Positions 33,752 through 42,898 of a stretch of DNA of 44,575 bases are shown in pieces. The notes under the pieces were generated by a model. The model was given only the letters and a program-made list of their open reading frames with translations. It made no database searches and was not told where the DNA came from. Source of the stretch: Microcaldota archaeon (GTDB lineage Archaea; Micrarchaeota; Micrarchaeia; Micrarchaeales; Micrarchaeaceae); NCBI GenBank assembly GCA_021834785.1, contig JAKBRJ010000004.1, positions 1-44,575 on the forward strand. Reading direction: 5' to 3'. The position numbers and the translations under genes are program-made. How positions within the stretch are numbered: the stretch's first letter is position 1; the number at the start of each line of letters is the position of its first letter.

Positions 33752-35488
33752 CTAGTCCTTTTTTTCTATCAAATAATTTCCCATTATTAACTTCTTGGCT
33801 CCAGTGTTTTTGAGCGTCCATATGGAATCTTCTGGATCCAGCACTATGGGACGCCTGTGAAGGTTGAAACTGGTATTGACTACTGCACCTATACCCGTTT
33901 TTTTCTTTACCTTTTTTATAAGGTCCGCATATAACTGATTTTCTTCGCCATTTATAATCTGTGGTCTTGTCGTATGATCTATATGTGAAGCTGCAACAAG
34001 GTCCTTTTGGTACTCTTTTTTTATGTTGTTGGCAGTCGTCATGAATCTATTTGGATATTTATAGTCTGCAAACATCTTTTTTGCATCTTCTTCTAGTATG
34101 GAGCTTGCAAAAGGTTGGTAATACGGCCTGTGCTTTATCACAAGGTTAAGTATCCCCCTGCTTTCATCGTTGTTAGGCAGGGTTAGCACGCTGCGGTTGC
34201 CCAGCGCCCTCGGTCCATATTCCATGCGACCCTGGAACCACAGCAATATCTCTCTTTTGTCTGCAATGATATCTGCTGCAGTCCCTGAAGGGTCAGATAT
34301 CTCAGTGTATTTAAGGCCTTTCATCGTCTTTTTCTTCAGCTCTGCCAATATATGTTCGTTGTTATAGCCTGGTCCGAAATATGCATTATTTATCTGTGTC
34401 CTTTCGGATTTTCCATTCAGCATGAAATCTATGAATGCAGCCGATCCAACCGAAAGACCTCCATCACCCATGTGTGGAAAGACAAAGAAATTTTTGACCT
34501 CTGGCATATGCTCTATCATCATATTTACTATGACGTTCGAAAAAAATCCTCCGGCTGCAGCAATGTTGTGTATGCCTGTTTCAGATACCCATTGCTTTAC
34601 CAAATTATATACCTGTTTTTCAGCATGCTTCTGCACGGCATATGCAAAAGATTCACGGTCCGTTTTTGATAATATGTGATCCTTCATATACTCTGCCAGG
34701 AGCATTTCGCTCCTGGTGCCTTTCTTAGAAACAAAGGTCTTTCTTTCAGGATCATAAATGCATATGTCTTTGAGTGCATCTATGCTTGATGGATATGAGT
34801 ACGCTGCAAGGCTCATAAGTTTGCCTTCATCTTCATTGAAACGCATGTCGCACGCCATCGTGGCGGCGCCATACATTATACCCAAGCTGGCACTCGCCTT
34901 GAACGCAGCAAGTCTTTTAATTTCACCATTCTCTCCTATCGATACGGTGCCGCTAAGGCCGTCTCCTGCACCATCCAATGTTATTATCAATGCCTCTTTA
35001 AACCCTGACGTGTAATACGCAGAGGCTGCGTGGGCCATGTGGTGCTCTACGATATAAATTCTTTTTCTTGCAATGTCCCTATCTACTTGCGCAAGCCTTT
35101 TTTTAGTGACATTTTTGCCTATTGTGCTTCCAACTGCTTTCCAGAAAAATTTTGGATTTTGATTCTGCATAACCCGGTATACAAAGTTGCCCAGATGCAG
35201 GCTGGGTCTAGATGGCTTTGGTAATTCCCTTCGCCATAATCCTCGCCTTTTCCTGTCCCATGAAGGAATAACCCTAGATACTAATGCATTGCCGCCTATC
35301 CATGCAAGTGCCACTGCATCTATCTCATTCTTCGTGCTGCCTATCGAATATCTTATGGAACCATATGGAAACCCTACGTCATTCTTTTTCTTTGTAAACC
35401 TTTCTTCGTTTACTGCTGCAAGTATTTCGCCATTGTAAACAATTGAACTTCCCGAGTCATGAGAATCGTTTATGCCTAATACTACCAT
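33752..35488 (-). CDS. NodU/CmcH-type carbamoyltransferase
   Basis: 578 aa. The N-terminal Kae1-like half starts VVLGINDSHDSGSSIVYNGEILAAVNEERFTKKK and holds EHHMAHAASAYYTSGF, which binds metal and ATP. The C-terminal half has FQGRMEYGPRALGNRSVLT and VNTSFNLHRRPIV, typical of the YrdC-like carbamoyl-transfer domain. It transfers a carbamoyl group from carbamoyl phosphate to a hydroxyl on a sugar or small molecule; the acceptor is unknown. GGTG lies five bases before the ATG. The MEMO gene upstream is 14 bases away. Confidence 0.92.
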   Translation of the reverse strand: MVVLGINDSHDSGSSIVYNGEILAAVNEERFTKKKNDVGFPYGSIRYSIGSTKNEIDAVALAWIGGNALVSRVIPSWDRKRRGLWRRELPKPSRPSLHLGNFVYRVMQNQNPKFFWKAVGSTIGKNVTKKRLAQVDRDIARKRIYIVEHHMAHAASAYYTSGFKEALIITLDGAGDGLSGTVSIGENGEIKRLAAFKASASLGIMYGAATMACDMRFNEDEGKLMSLAAYSYPSSIDALKDICIYDPERKTFVSKKGTRSEMLLAEYMKDHILSKTDRESFAYAVQKHAEKQVYNLVKQWVSETGIHNIAAAGGFFSNVIVNMMIEHMPEVKNFFVFPHMGDGGLSVGSAAFIDFMLNGKSERTQINNAYFGPGYNNEHILAELKKKTMKGLKYTEISDPSGTAADIIADKREILLWFQGRMEYGPRALGNRSVLTLPNNDESRGILNLVIKHRPYYQPFASSILEEDAKKMFADYKYPNRFMTTANNIKKEYQKDLVAASHIDHTTRPQIINGEENQLYADLIKKVKKKTGIGAVVNTSFNLHRRPIVLDPEDSIWTLKNTGAKKLIMGNYLIEKKD

Positions 35489-35502
35489 TTTGACACCAAA
35501 TC

Positions 35503-36330
35503 CTATTCAAATAATATGGATGAATATGCAACAACACTTGAATTATCGCCAGTAACTTCTCCTGAATTACTATATTTAAGCATGCATCCTTTTTTAGCGC
35601 TATGTTCCAATGCGAAAAGCATTGCAACGGTTATTGGTCCAATTCCACAAACGCTGTCATCAAGTTCTTTAGCCAAGATATTCAATCGCATATAATCTAT
35701 TTTTTCTATTGCCCCAATAAGCTTCATGTCCTTCCTCTGCGCCTCTTCTGCACTCTCATAGTGGTCGAAATCAGAGCTAGCTATAACACCAATAGTTCTT
35801 CCCAAATTTTTTCCGGCGCTCGATATGGCGTCTGAAACAAGTTTACTCGCGTGCAAGGATTGATCACCCATGCATATAGGCACTATGCGTTTATTTTTGA
35901 GCGTAGATTGAAGAAATGGGAGCTGCACCTCTATCGAATGCTCATCGGCATGTGCTATCTCATCTATCGATATGCCATTATTATGGCCTGCAATAGCTGT
36001 GGCCATCTCTATATCATTCCTTACTGCGCCGAGCGGCGTCCTCCAATCTGCTTTTGATATTGATATTGCTTCCCCTAACCCTGTATGGTTCGGCCCCAAT
36101 ATAACTATAGTATCTGCGTTAAGCATCTTCTTTGAGTTGAGCATTGCCTTATAGGCATATGCGGCGGTTCTCCCAGAGTAAATATACCCCGCATGGGGCG
36201 CTATAAATGAAACTGAATTTGTTGCATTGCACCCTGTATTATTTGCTTCTGCTATAGCCTCCGATATAAATGATGAAAGGCCCATGGGTTTATCCGAATA
36301 AAAGCTTCCTGCAAACGCCTGATCTCTCAT
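35503..36330 (-). CDS. MEMO1 family protein
   Basis: 275 aa. Non-haem-iron-dioxygenase-like fold with FIAPHAGYIYSGRTAAYAYKA, LGPNHTGLG, ADEHSIEVQLPFLQ and SSDFDHYESAE, carrying the expected His/Cys/Asp pocket. Often found with AMMECR1 and a radical SAM protein in archaea and bacteria; an AMMECR1 gene is present at 41689 but no matching radical SAM gene is in the window. The molecular activity is not established. It is 14 bases upstream of the carbamoyltransferase gene. Confidence 0.93.
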   Translation of the reverse strand: MRDQAFAGSFYSDKPMGLSSFISEAIAEANNTGCNATNSVSFIAPHAGYIYSGRTAAYAYKAMLNSKKMLNADTIVILGPNHTGLGEAISISKADWRTPLGAVRNDIEMATAIAGHNNGISIDEIAHADEHSIEVQLPFLQSTLKNKRIVPICMGDQSLHASKLVSDAISSAGKNLGRTIGVIASSDFDHYESAEEAQRKDMKLIGAIEKIDYMRLNILAKELDDSVCGIGPITVAMLFALEHSAKKGCMLKYSNSGEVTGDNSSVVAYSSILFE

Positions 36331-36414
36331 CTGATCACATCCTAATCATAGAACCATACTTATTATTTAAATGCAATATATATTAATTGGGTTATCCGCC
36401 AAATATCTTTTAGG

Positions 36415-37488
36415 GTGATATGCCTGGAAAGCAACCATGATATAATAATGCATATAGACATGGACTATTTCTTTGCGGCATGCGAAGAGCTTAGGCATCC
36501 AGAACTTAAAGGCAGACCAATGGCGGTCGGCACATCACGTCTCGAAGACCGGGAAAAGGGGGTAGTCCAAACTTGTAATTACGAAGCAAGGAAATTCGGG
36601 GTAAAGAGTGGCATGCCTACTTCAATGGCATTTAAGTTGTGCAAGGAGCTCGAATACCTGCAATCCGACGAATTCTATTATGAAGACGTCTCTGGTAAGA
36701 TAATGGAATATCTGAAATCATTAGGCTACAAAATGGAAATAACGAGCATAGACGAAGCTGCATTAGATCTCGGTGAAACGTCCTATGAAGTTGCAATAAA
36801 TGTGGCAAAAGAAACAAAGGACGCTGTGCGGAAAAAGTTTGGCCTGCCATCTACAATAGGTTTAAGCACTGGAAAGAATTTTGCAAAAATGGCGTGCGAT
36901 AAAGCGAAACCTGATGGTTTAATTATGGTCAAAACCGATGAGATAAAGGACTTTTTAAAAGATATGGCCGTGGAAAAGATTCCAGGGGTAGGCCCAAAGA
37001 CAAAGGAGAAGCTGAACCGTATGAAGTTGTCGACTATAGGAGACATATCAAGGTCAAACAAGATGGATCTGATAGCTGAGCTGGGCTCTTTTGGAAGCCA
37101 ATTGTACAACCTTTCAAATGGTGTAGATACGAGCAAAATAATTGATACAAATGTAATACTTTCAATAAGCAGGGAGCGTACAATGGCTGTGAGCACCTCA
37201 GATATAAACGAAATAGATCCAATGATAAAGAAACTTGTGGTTGAGGTTATGTCAGATTTAGGCAAAAAAGGGTATTTATTCAAAACAATAGGCGTAAAGG
37301 TAAGATACGAAGATTTCACTGAAAAAATAAAAAGCAGGAATTTGCACCATTATACCGATTCTGAAGAAATCTTATATTCTAATTCCAGAAATCTCATATC
37401 ATTGCTTTTATATGGTAAAAAAGCAAGGAAGGTAGGTGTAAGAGTGTCTGATTTTAACGACATTAAAAAGCAGAAGAAGCTGTTTTAG
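36415..37488 (+). CDS. dinB: DNA polymerase IV (Y family)
   Basis: 357 aa; copies damaged DNA. MHIDMDYFFAACEE has the first metal Asp, followed by YEARKFGVKSGMPTSMAFKLC. The second acidic pair is in SIDEAALDLGE (about residue 107), and an HhH thumb reads VEKIPGVGPKTKEKL. The little-finger domain fills the C-terminus, which ends KKQKKLF, possibly a PCNA-binding tail. The start is unclear: GTG 36415 is the first usable codon, but GGTG at 36414-36417 would place the start at CTG 36424. The stop overlaps that of trxB by 4 bases, tail to tail. Confidence 0.94.
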   Translation: MICLESNHDIIMHIDMDYFFAACEELRHPELKGRPMAVGTSRLEDREKGVVQTCNYEARKFGVKSGMPTSMAFKLCKELEYLQSDEFYYEDVSGKIMEYLKSLGYKMEITSIDEAALDLGETSYEVAINVAKETKDAVRKKFGLPSTIGLSTGKNFAKMACDKAKPDGLIMVKTDEIKDFLKDMAVEKIPGVGPKTKEKLNRMKLSTIGDISRSNKMDLIAELGSFGSQLYNLSNGVDTSKIIDTNVILSISRERTMAVSTSDINEIDPMIKKLVVEVMSDLGKKGYLFKTIGVKVRYEDFTEKIKSRNLHHYTDSEEILYSNSRNLISLLLYGKKARKVGVRVSDFNDIKKQKKLF

Positions 37489-38417
37489 TGCTTATTATCG
37501 TAGTCCATATTCTGAAGGTATTCCCTGACCCTGAGTGCTGCTTTCACTCCGCTGCCTGCCGCCGTTGCTGCCTGCCTGTATGTGTGATCTGCATCATCCC
37601 CTGCTACAAATACGCCCTCTATATCTGTTTCAACTTCATTCTTTGTTATAATATAACCTTTATCGTCAAGCGGCAAGCTGCCCTCTAAAAATTTGGTGTT
37701 AGGTGCATAGCCTATGGCCACAAATATGCCATCTATATCCATTTCCGTAACCTGATCGGTCTTGAGGTTTTTTATCCTTACTTTTGAGACCTTCTCATCT
37801 CCCATTATTTCGTCTATGCTCGAATCCCATACGACTTTTATTTTTTGATTTGAAAGCACCCGTTCCTGCATTATCTTGCTTGCCCTGAACTGGTTTCTTC
37901 TATGCACTACCGTAACGCTGTTAACAAATTTTGTAAGAAACAGAGAATCCTCCATTGCAGTATCGCCTCCGCCCACTACTACAACGTTCTTATTCTTAAA
38001 GAAAGGCGCATCGCATGTTGCGCAGCTGCTTACGCCCTTGCCTATAAACTTCTTTTCAGACTCAATTCCAAGCCATTTCGCTGATGCACCTGTAGCAACT
38101 ATCACCGAATTTGCCTCATATTGTCCAGAATGCGTTTTTATCTTAAATGGTCTGGAAGAGAAATCGACTCCGACAACATCATCTGCTACGAACCTGGTTC
38201 CAAACTTTTCGGCCTGTTTTCTCATTAGGTCTATAAGCTCTGCCCCCTGCACTCCGTCTGGGAATGCGGGATAATTTTCTACGGTCGTAGTGAGGAGAAG
38301 CTGGCCTCCTGCATTAACTCCAGTTATGACTAATGGCTTGAAATCCTCCCTTGCTGTATAAAGCGCCGCGCTTAGTCCAGCGGGGCCAGATCCGATTATT
38401 ATAATGTTCTCTGCCAT
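37485..38417 (-). CDS. trxB: Thioredoxin reductase
   Basis: 310 aa. FAD-binding GSGPAGLSAALYTAREDF at the start, redox pair CATCDAPFF (CxxC), NADPH-binding GGGDTAMEDSLFL and C-terminal VFVAGDDADHTYRQAATAAGSG. Reduces thioredoxin with NADPH; it could support the peroxiredoxin at 30.5 kb. I chose ATG 38417, in line with the pattern at rpoF (an ATGATTTTT leader directly before the start); ATG 38426 is the alternative. Confidence 0.94.
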   Translation of the reverse strand: MAENIIIIGSGPAGLSAALYTAREDFKPLVITGVNAGGQLLLTTTVENYPAFPDGVQGAELIDLMRKQAEKFGTRFVADDVVGVDFSSRPFKIKTHSGQYEANSVIVATGASAKWLGIESEKKFIGKGVSSCATCDAPFFKNKNVVVVGGGDTAMEDSLFLTKFVNSVTVVHRRNQFRASKIMQERVLSNQKIKVVWDSSIDEIMGDEKVSKVRIKNLKTDQVTEMDIDGIFVAIGYAPNTKFLEGSLPLDDKGYIITKNEVETDIEGVFVAGDDADHTYRQAATAAGSGVKAALRVREYLQNMDYDNKH

Positions 38418-38541
38418 AAAAATCATTAGTATTCAGGCATTGCAAATTTTAAACTTTTACTTTAAAGAAAAGAAATGTAATAAACGTAAAGCCTACATTA
38501 GCGCATATTTTATAACCTGCAGCGTATAAATAAATGATGGC

Positions 38542-39504
38542 ATGGAACCAGATAGCAAACATATATCTATATCCCTGGACAGGAACGAGAAGAATTCTTC
38601 CCTTGCATTCATATCTCATGCGCATAGCGATCATATCGCCGCTGCAAAAAGCAAAAATAAGCCAAAGATCATATCAAGCCCATAGACATGCTCGCTGATT
38701 AATGCAGTATATGGCCTTAACCCGGAATTATACGAAAGTAAAGGCTCAAACGACGGGATAAGCATGCTCGATGCGGGTCATATGCTTGGGTCTAAGCAGT
38801 TGTGCATAGACGCCGGCAATGGTCGGACTGTCTATACTGGCGATTACCAAATGCAGAAGTCCAGGGTATCAAAGCCGCTGGATTATACGGATGCCGATAC
38901 GCTGATAATGGATTCTACCTATCCTGACCCAGATATAAAATTCGGCGATAGGGCTGAAACTGAAATGCTGTTGCAAGAATGGACAGAGAAAAGGCTAAAT
39001 GAAGGCATAGTGCTTTTCGGATCATATGCTATGGGAAAAGCCCAAGAAATAATATCAATACTTAATAAAATAGGTATAGCTCCAGTAGTAAGCAAAAGGA
39101 TATTCGAGGTAAACAAGGTATACATAAAGTATGGGTACAATCTTAAATCATATTCTGCTTATGATGCGCCAGATGACACATTGGCATTCTCCGATAATTT
39201 TGTAGGGGTGGTAGAAAACAACACACTAAAACGAGTATCCGAGATGCTTTCCATGTTTCATAAAAAACATGTCTTTACTGCAGTAGCCACGGGCTTTGCA
39301 AGAATATACAGATTTAGCACAGATGCACAATTCGCTATAAGCGATCATGCAGACTTCAATCAGGCAATAGAATTAATAGAAAGAGTAAAGCCGAGGAAAA
39401 TATATACGTACGGGAATAACAATGCAAAGTTTGCGCATAACCTGTCTAATGCAGGATATACCGCTGCATCTTATCCTGGGGGCAAAACGATAACAATAGA
39501 ATAG
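38542..39504 (+). pseudogene. Metallo-beta-lactamase-fold nuclease interrupted by an in-frame TAG
   Basis: From ATG 38542 the frame reads MEPDSKHISISLDRN ... FISHAHSDHIAAAKS ... KIISSP, then TAG at 38683-38685. It continues in the same frame as TCSLINAVYGLNPELYES ... LDAGHMLGSKQLC ... TGDYQMQ ... AISDHADFNQ to a second TAG at 39504. Joined, this is about 320 aa with all metal motifs of an archaeal MBL 3'-end-processing-like nuclease (COG1236). The first metal motif lies before the stop, so the part from Met 38764 would be inactive alone. Cause: a nonsense mutation, a sequencing error or suppression. TAG is a common true stop in this window. Confidence 0.75.
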
Positions 39505-39508
39505 CTTA

Positions 39509-40288
39509 TTAAATCATTTTTCTCTCATTTAAAAGGTGTGCATATACATCTCTTACTCCCTCCTCCAAATTCACATATTTATCCAATACACTATTGTCAT
39601 TTGCGTACAGACTCTCTGCTTCATCAAGTATGTAATCCTTATAAGTTACCTGTAATTTTTTTCCAGATACTGATTCAACAAGACCCAATAACTCCAACAC
39701 AGATGTAGGTTTACCGCTTCCTACTTCATAATCTCCTGGCTTAATCTCATTGTTTGCAATCCTATTTATTATCTTTGAAATGTCATTCACATGGACAAAA
39801 TCACGTTTATGGGATCCATCTCCATACACCACTACTTGTTCGCCATCTATTGCTGCTTTGGTAAATAGGTAGACGGCACCCTTCCTGCCAGTCGGCCCAT
39901 AAATATTATAGAATTTCAATATATAGGCATCTATGTTATAGAGTTTCCTATACAAATTAATCCATTCTACTGCATGCTTTTTTACCAAAGAATATGGATT
40001 AGATGGTTCGCTTATAGAACCAGAGGTTGGAAATATTATTGGAGTTTTATCCCTCCTTGCCTTCTCCACGAATTTCATGGTTAATCCAAGTCCATCTTGA
40101 AAATATTCGTATGGCATTTCTTTAGATTTTCTTATTAATGTCCTAGCTGCCAAATGTACTATAAGGTCGTATCTTTGATCATCAAATTGGCTACCAATAT
40201 CAAACCCATAAACATCATGCTTATTTTGCAAATCAGCATAAACTACAGAACCTATAAAGCCCTTATGTCCCGTAACCAAAATCTTCAT
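39509..40288 (-). CDS. NAD-dependent nucleotide-sugar epimerase/dehydratase
   Basis: 259 aa. Extended SDR fold: NAD-binding VTGHKGFIGSVVYADL, the HLAART block, catalytic Tyr in NPYSLVKKHAVEWI (YxxxK) and KFYNIYGPTGRKG. It acts on UDP- or dTDP-sugars, probably for envelope glycans or glycosylation; the exact sugar cannot be told. It is shorter than GalE (about 310). The gene is convergent with the broken MBL gene, with a 4-base gap, and GATG lies seven bases before the ATG. Confidence 0.88.
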   Translation of the reverse strand: MKILVTGHKGFIGSVVYADLQNKHDVYGFDIGSQFDDQRYDLIVHLAARTLIRKSKEMPYEYFQDGLGLTMKFVEKARRDKTPIIFPTSGSISEPSNPYSLVKKHAVEWINLYRKLYNIDAYILKFYNIYGPTGRKGAVYLFTKAAIDGEQVVVYGDGSHKRDFVHVNDISKIINRIANNEIKPGDYEVGSGKPTSVLELLGLVESVSGKKLQVTYKDYILDEAESLYANDNSVLDKYVNLEEGVRDVYAHLLNERKMI

Positions 40289-40523
40289 ACCTTATCATCC
40301 CAAATAATTTCGTAATGTACAAATAAAAATATGGAGAGAATATACTTAACCATTTGTTTTTGCACCTCTTGTAATAAACTTTTAGCGTTGTGTATAGCCA
40401 AGATTTGAAATGAAACCTGTGCATCTCTTCATAGTAGAAACTGCAAAAAAGAAAGTGCTGACAAATTTATTATCGGCTCTAAAGCATTTAAAAATTTAAC
40501 AGCCTAAATAAAATGTGGTTGAA
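40289..40523. other. AT-rich intergenic region
   Basis: 235 bases between divergent genes. It holds a TATA-like TTTAAAAATTTAA near 40488-40500, likely for the hydrolase gene. No RNA gene or clear repeat was seen. Confidence 0.4.
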
Positions 40524-41438
40524 ATGAGCATAAACCAAATCAAGCATCCAAAACATCTTGAATGCGTAGACATACTCAGTTTCGATGCAAGCGATGGTCT
40601 TATCTTATATTCGATGCTCTCGAAGCCAAAGGGTGTGACAGATAAAGCCATATTGCACATACATGGCCTTGGCGGAAGCTTCTACGGCAGCAACAGCATA
40701 CCTGAAATATCGGCAGAAGCAAAGAGAAGAGGCATAGCTTTTATGTCTCAGCTAACAAGGGGCAGTTATGTTATAGAAGAGTTTGGATACCGTTCAGGAA
40801 ACAGGGAGCTTCTTGCAGGAAGTGCACTTGAGCGTTTTGAGGATTGCGTTTATGATATAGACGGTGCAATAAGATCTTTGCGAAAGATGGGATTCAGAAA
40901 GATATTTTTAGAAGGCCACAGTACGGGATGCCAGAAGATTCTTTATTATATGAATTCCAAAAAGGCAAAGAACTCAAAATTCGTTACGGCAATGGCATTG
41001 ATCAGTCCCGTCGATGACCACAGCTACGACCTTTATGAGATGAGAAAGAAAAGTTATTTTAAGCTTATAAGCATTGCGAAAAGGGCAAGGGGAAATGCCA
41101 TTTTGATGCCCACAAAAGGCACTGGATATATGGAAAAGTTGATTGGTCCTGAAAGGTTTCTAAGCACGGCAGATTTGAAAAATCCAGAAGCAAAAGCTTT
41201 GTATTATGATGGTAAACTGGATTATGTTGCAGGATTGAAGAAACCGCTGTTTGTTGCGTTCGGAGAGAACGATGAATTAATGAAAGAAATAGACGTACGA
41301 AAAGCTACGGATATCATTTCGAAGGCATATGCCGGCAAAAAATTCAGATCAGTCATATTAAAAGGAACTGGGCACACATTTAAAGGCAGAAGGAAAGGGC
41401 TTGCGAAAGCCCTCTTAAAATTTTACTCCTCAATTTGA
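40524..41438 (+). CDS. Alpha/beta hydrolase
   Basis: 304 aa. The oxyanion region is HIHGLGGSFYG; the nucleophile elbow GHSTG (Ser, about residue 137) is followed by a late Asp in AFGENDELM and His in KGTGHTFKG, so the catalytic triad looks complete. It resembles the DUF1749/esterase group. It probably cleaves an ester or a small lipid; the substrate is unknown. I chose ATG 40524 with GTGG five bases upstream; an in-frame GTG at 40515 lies in that element. Confidence 0.85.
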   Translation: MSINQIKHPKHLECVDILSFDASDGLILYSMLSKPKGVTDKAILHIHGLGGSFYGSNSIPEISAEAKRRGIAFMSQLTRGSYVIEEFGYRSGNRELLAGSALERFEDCVYDIDGAIRSLRKMGFRKIFLEGHSTGCQKILYYMNSKKAKNSKFVTAMALISPVDDHSYDLYEMRKKSYFKLISIAKRARGNAILMPTKGTGYMEKLIGPERFLSTADLKNPEAKALYYDGKLDYVAGLKKPLFVAFGENDELMKEIDVRKATDIISKAYAGKKFRSVILKGTGHTFKGRRKGLAKALLKFYSSI

Positions 41439-41550
41439 TAGATCCATCTAGTAAATATTTTATCTTTATCCATTTTCTGCCAATCTTTTTATTCTAATGA
41501 ATAATGATTGCCAAAAGGTAGATGAGTTGCATATAACTTAAATAAAAATA

Positions 41551-41646
41551 TGGGCCTGGAGAGATTTGAACTCTCGACCTCCCGATATCTGCCTACCTTC
41601 TTAAAGATATCAGTCGGGCGCTCCAACCATGCTAAGCTACAAGCCC
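41551..41646 (-). tRNA. tRNA-Ile (anticodon GAT) with a 21-base intron
   Basis: Acceptor GGGCTTG/CAGGCCC with discriminator A at 41551; D-arm GCTT/GAGC; anticodon stem CCCGA/TCGGG; T-arm GAGAG-TTCAAAT-CTCTC. The anticodon loop is CTGATA + A once the intron at 41587-41607 is removed, placing it at the canonical 37/38 position. Anticodon at 41611-41609. The splice region folds as a relaxed bulge-helix-bulge (CTG with CAG). A TATA box (41671-41680) lies about 29 bases upstream. Confidence 0.93.
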
Positions 41647-41670
41647 ACTATGTTCTTATTTTTGCCAAAA

Positions 41671-41680
41671 GGATATAAAT
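41671..41680 (-). promoter_or_regulatory. TATA box for tRNA-Ile
   Basis: On the minus strand ATTTATATCC lies about 29 bases before the tRNA 5' end, within the gap after AMMECR1. Confidence 0.45.
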
Positions 41681-41688
41681 ACATGCAA

Positions 41689-42297
41689 CTAAAGCCTAAT
41701 CTCTGTTATCTTTCCGTTGGGCACATCTTCCCTAAAAATCTGAGTCTGGAACTTGTAAAGCTTTACGTTTTTCTGCTTCCAGTATTCTCTAGGCAATCCT
41801 GCCTTTGCACATGTCTCATCAAGTAGCCTTGCGCTATCCCATTTTTGTTCAACGGCCACTATCGGAAGCAGCAATCCGCTATAACCTCCATACTCTATCA
41901 ATGTACCATCCCTGCCGACTGCAATTGCCTCAAGGCGCTTCTTTTCCTCGCCATCTACGATTTCTGGCTTTGAGAGTATGCTCACCTCAATTGTTGATTC
42001 ATCTAATTCTGGTCCCGATATACGAACGAACCGCGGGTCTTCAAATGCTGCCGCAAGCGAAGCCTGCACAAGGGTTTTTTTTAAGGGCTCTTTGGATTTT
42101 ATAAATCCTATGCATCCCCTGAGCGCCTTTGTCGGGTAATGCTCTATTGTGACAAATACGCCTGTTTTTTCATCAAATTCACTTATGCTGCTCTCCACAA
42201 TATCTGGTTTGAACATAGGGTTTTTTATACAAAGTTCTATGGCAGTCCTTGCTGCATTTACGAGTTTCCTGCCCTCCTGCAGCGTATAGATATGCAT
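41689..42297 (-). CDS. AMMECR1 domain protein
   Basis: 202 aa. The AMMECR1 signature LRGCIGFI is at about residue 59, followed by LVQASLAAAFEDPRF and STIEVSILSKPE. LLPIVAVEQKWDSARLLDETCAKAGLPREYW is also typical. The family is widespread in archaea and eukaryotes, with unknown catalytic role. It often travels with MEMO (encoded at 35503 here) and a radical SAM protein. No Shine-Dalgarno element is visible before the ATG, so it is perhaps leaderless. Confidence 0.95.
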   Translation of the reverse strand: MHIYTLQEGRKLVNAARTAIELCIKNPMFKPDIVESSISEFDEKTGVFVTIEHYPTKALRGCIGFIKSKEPLKKTLVQASLAAAFEDPRFVRISGPELDESTIEVSILSKPEIVDGEEKKRLEAIAVGRDGTLIEYGGYSGLLLPIVAVEQKWDSARLLDETCAKAGLPREYWKQKNVKLYKFQTQIFREDVPNGKITEIRL

Positions 42298-42406
42298 AAT
42301 ATAATTGTTTAGATTAATTATTTAGTATATTAGTTTGGCGAGGCTTAATTCCGCCTGTAAACAGCGTGAAATCTTTAGCTTACGGTGTCAAATACAAGGT
42401 GTTTGT

Positions 42407-42835
42407 TTGAAGAAAATTACAATATATACTGATGGAGCGGCAAGAGGAAATCCCGGAGAAAGTGCGTCGGGATATATCGTATACGGCAATGGAAAGGAAA
42501 TATTCAAGAAGCACGAAGAATACAACGGAATAAAGACTAACAATTATGCAGAATATAATGCCATAATGCTTGCGCTAGACTGGTGCCTTAAAAACATGGG
42601 CGACCCAAAGGAATTAGATATTACCTTATATTCGGATAGCCAGTTGGTTGTGAAGCAATTGAATGGCATATACAAGGTAAAATCCCCAGATATGATTGAA
42701 TTAAATGATAGAACGAAGATGCTGATAAGAAATTTTGGAGCATTCAAAATAATAAACGTACCAAGAGAAAACAACGGCATTGTCATTGTAGATGCTGCAT
42801 TGAATCATTTTCTCGACAGGCATAAAAAGCAGTGA
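42407..42835 (+). CDS. rnhA: Ribonuclease HI
   Basis: 142 aa. Degrades RNA in RNA-DNA hybrids. Acidic residues are in place: Asp in YTDGAARGNPG, Glu in NYAEYNAI, Asp in YSDSQLVVKQL, and a last Asp in IVDAALN. No hybrid-binding N-terminal domain. I chose TTG 42407, since GGTG lies five bases upstream and it gives the family start MKKITIYTDG; the frame is open to 42335, but that part does not look coding. Confidence 0.92.
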   Translation: MKKITIYTDGAARGNPGESASGYIVYGNGKEIFKKHEEYNGIKTNNYAEYNAIMLALDWCLKNMGDPKELDITLYSDSQLVVKQLNGIYKVKSPDMIELNDRTKMLIRNFGAFKIINVPRENNGIVIVDAALNHFLDRHKKQ

Positions 42836-42898
42836 ATATATAAACTAATAATCTATAAATATTTAATTTGTGCAATCAAATTGCATCTGAGTGATTTA

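Noticed and set aside
36783..37319. 178-codon minus-strand ORF over dinB.
   Set aside because: Antisense shadow; the DinB frame carries all catalytic motifs.
38683..38685. Pyrrolysine or other recoding of TAG.
   Set aside because: Kept only as an option: TAG ends many genes here (pheS, dinB, the carbamoyltransferase), and no Pyl genes are seen.
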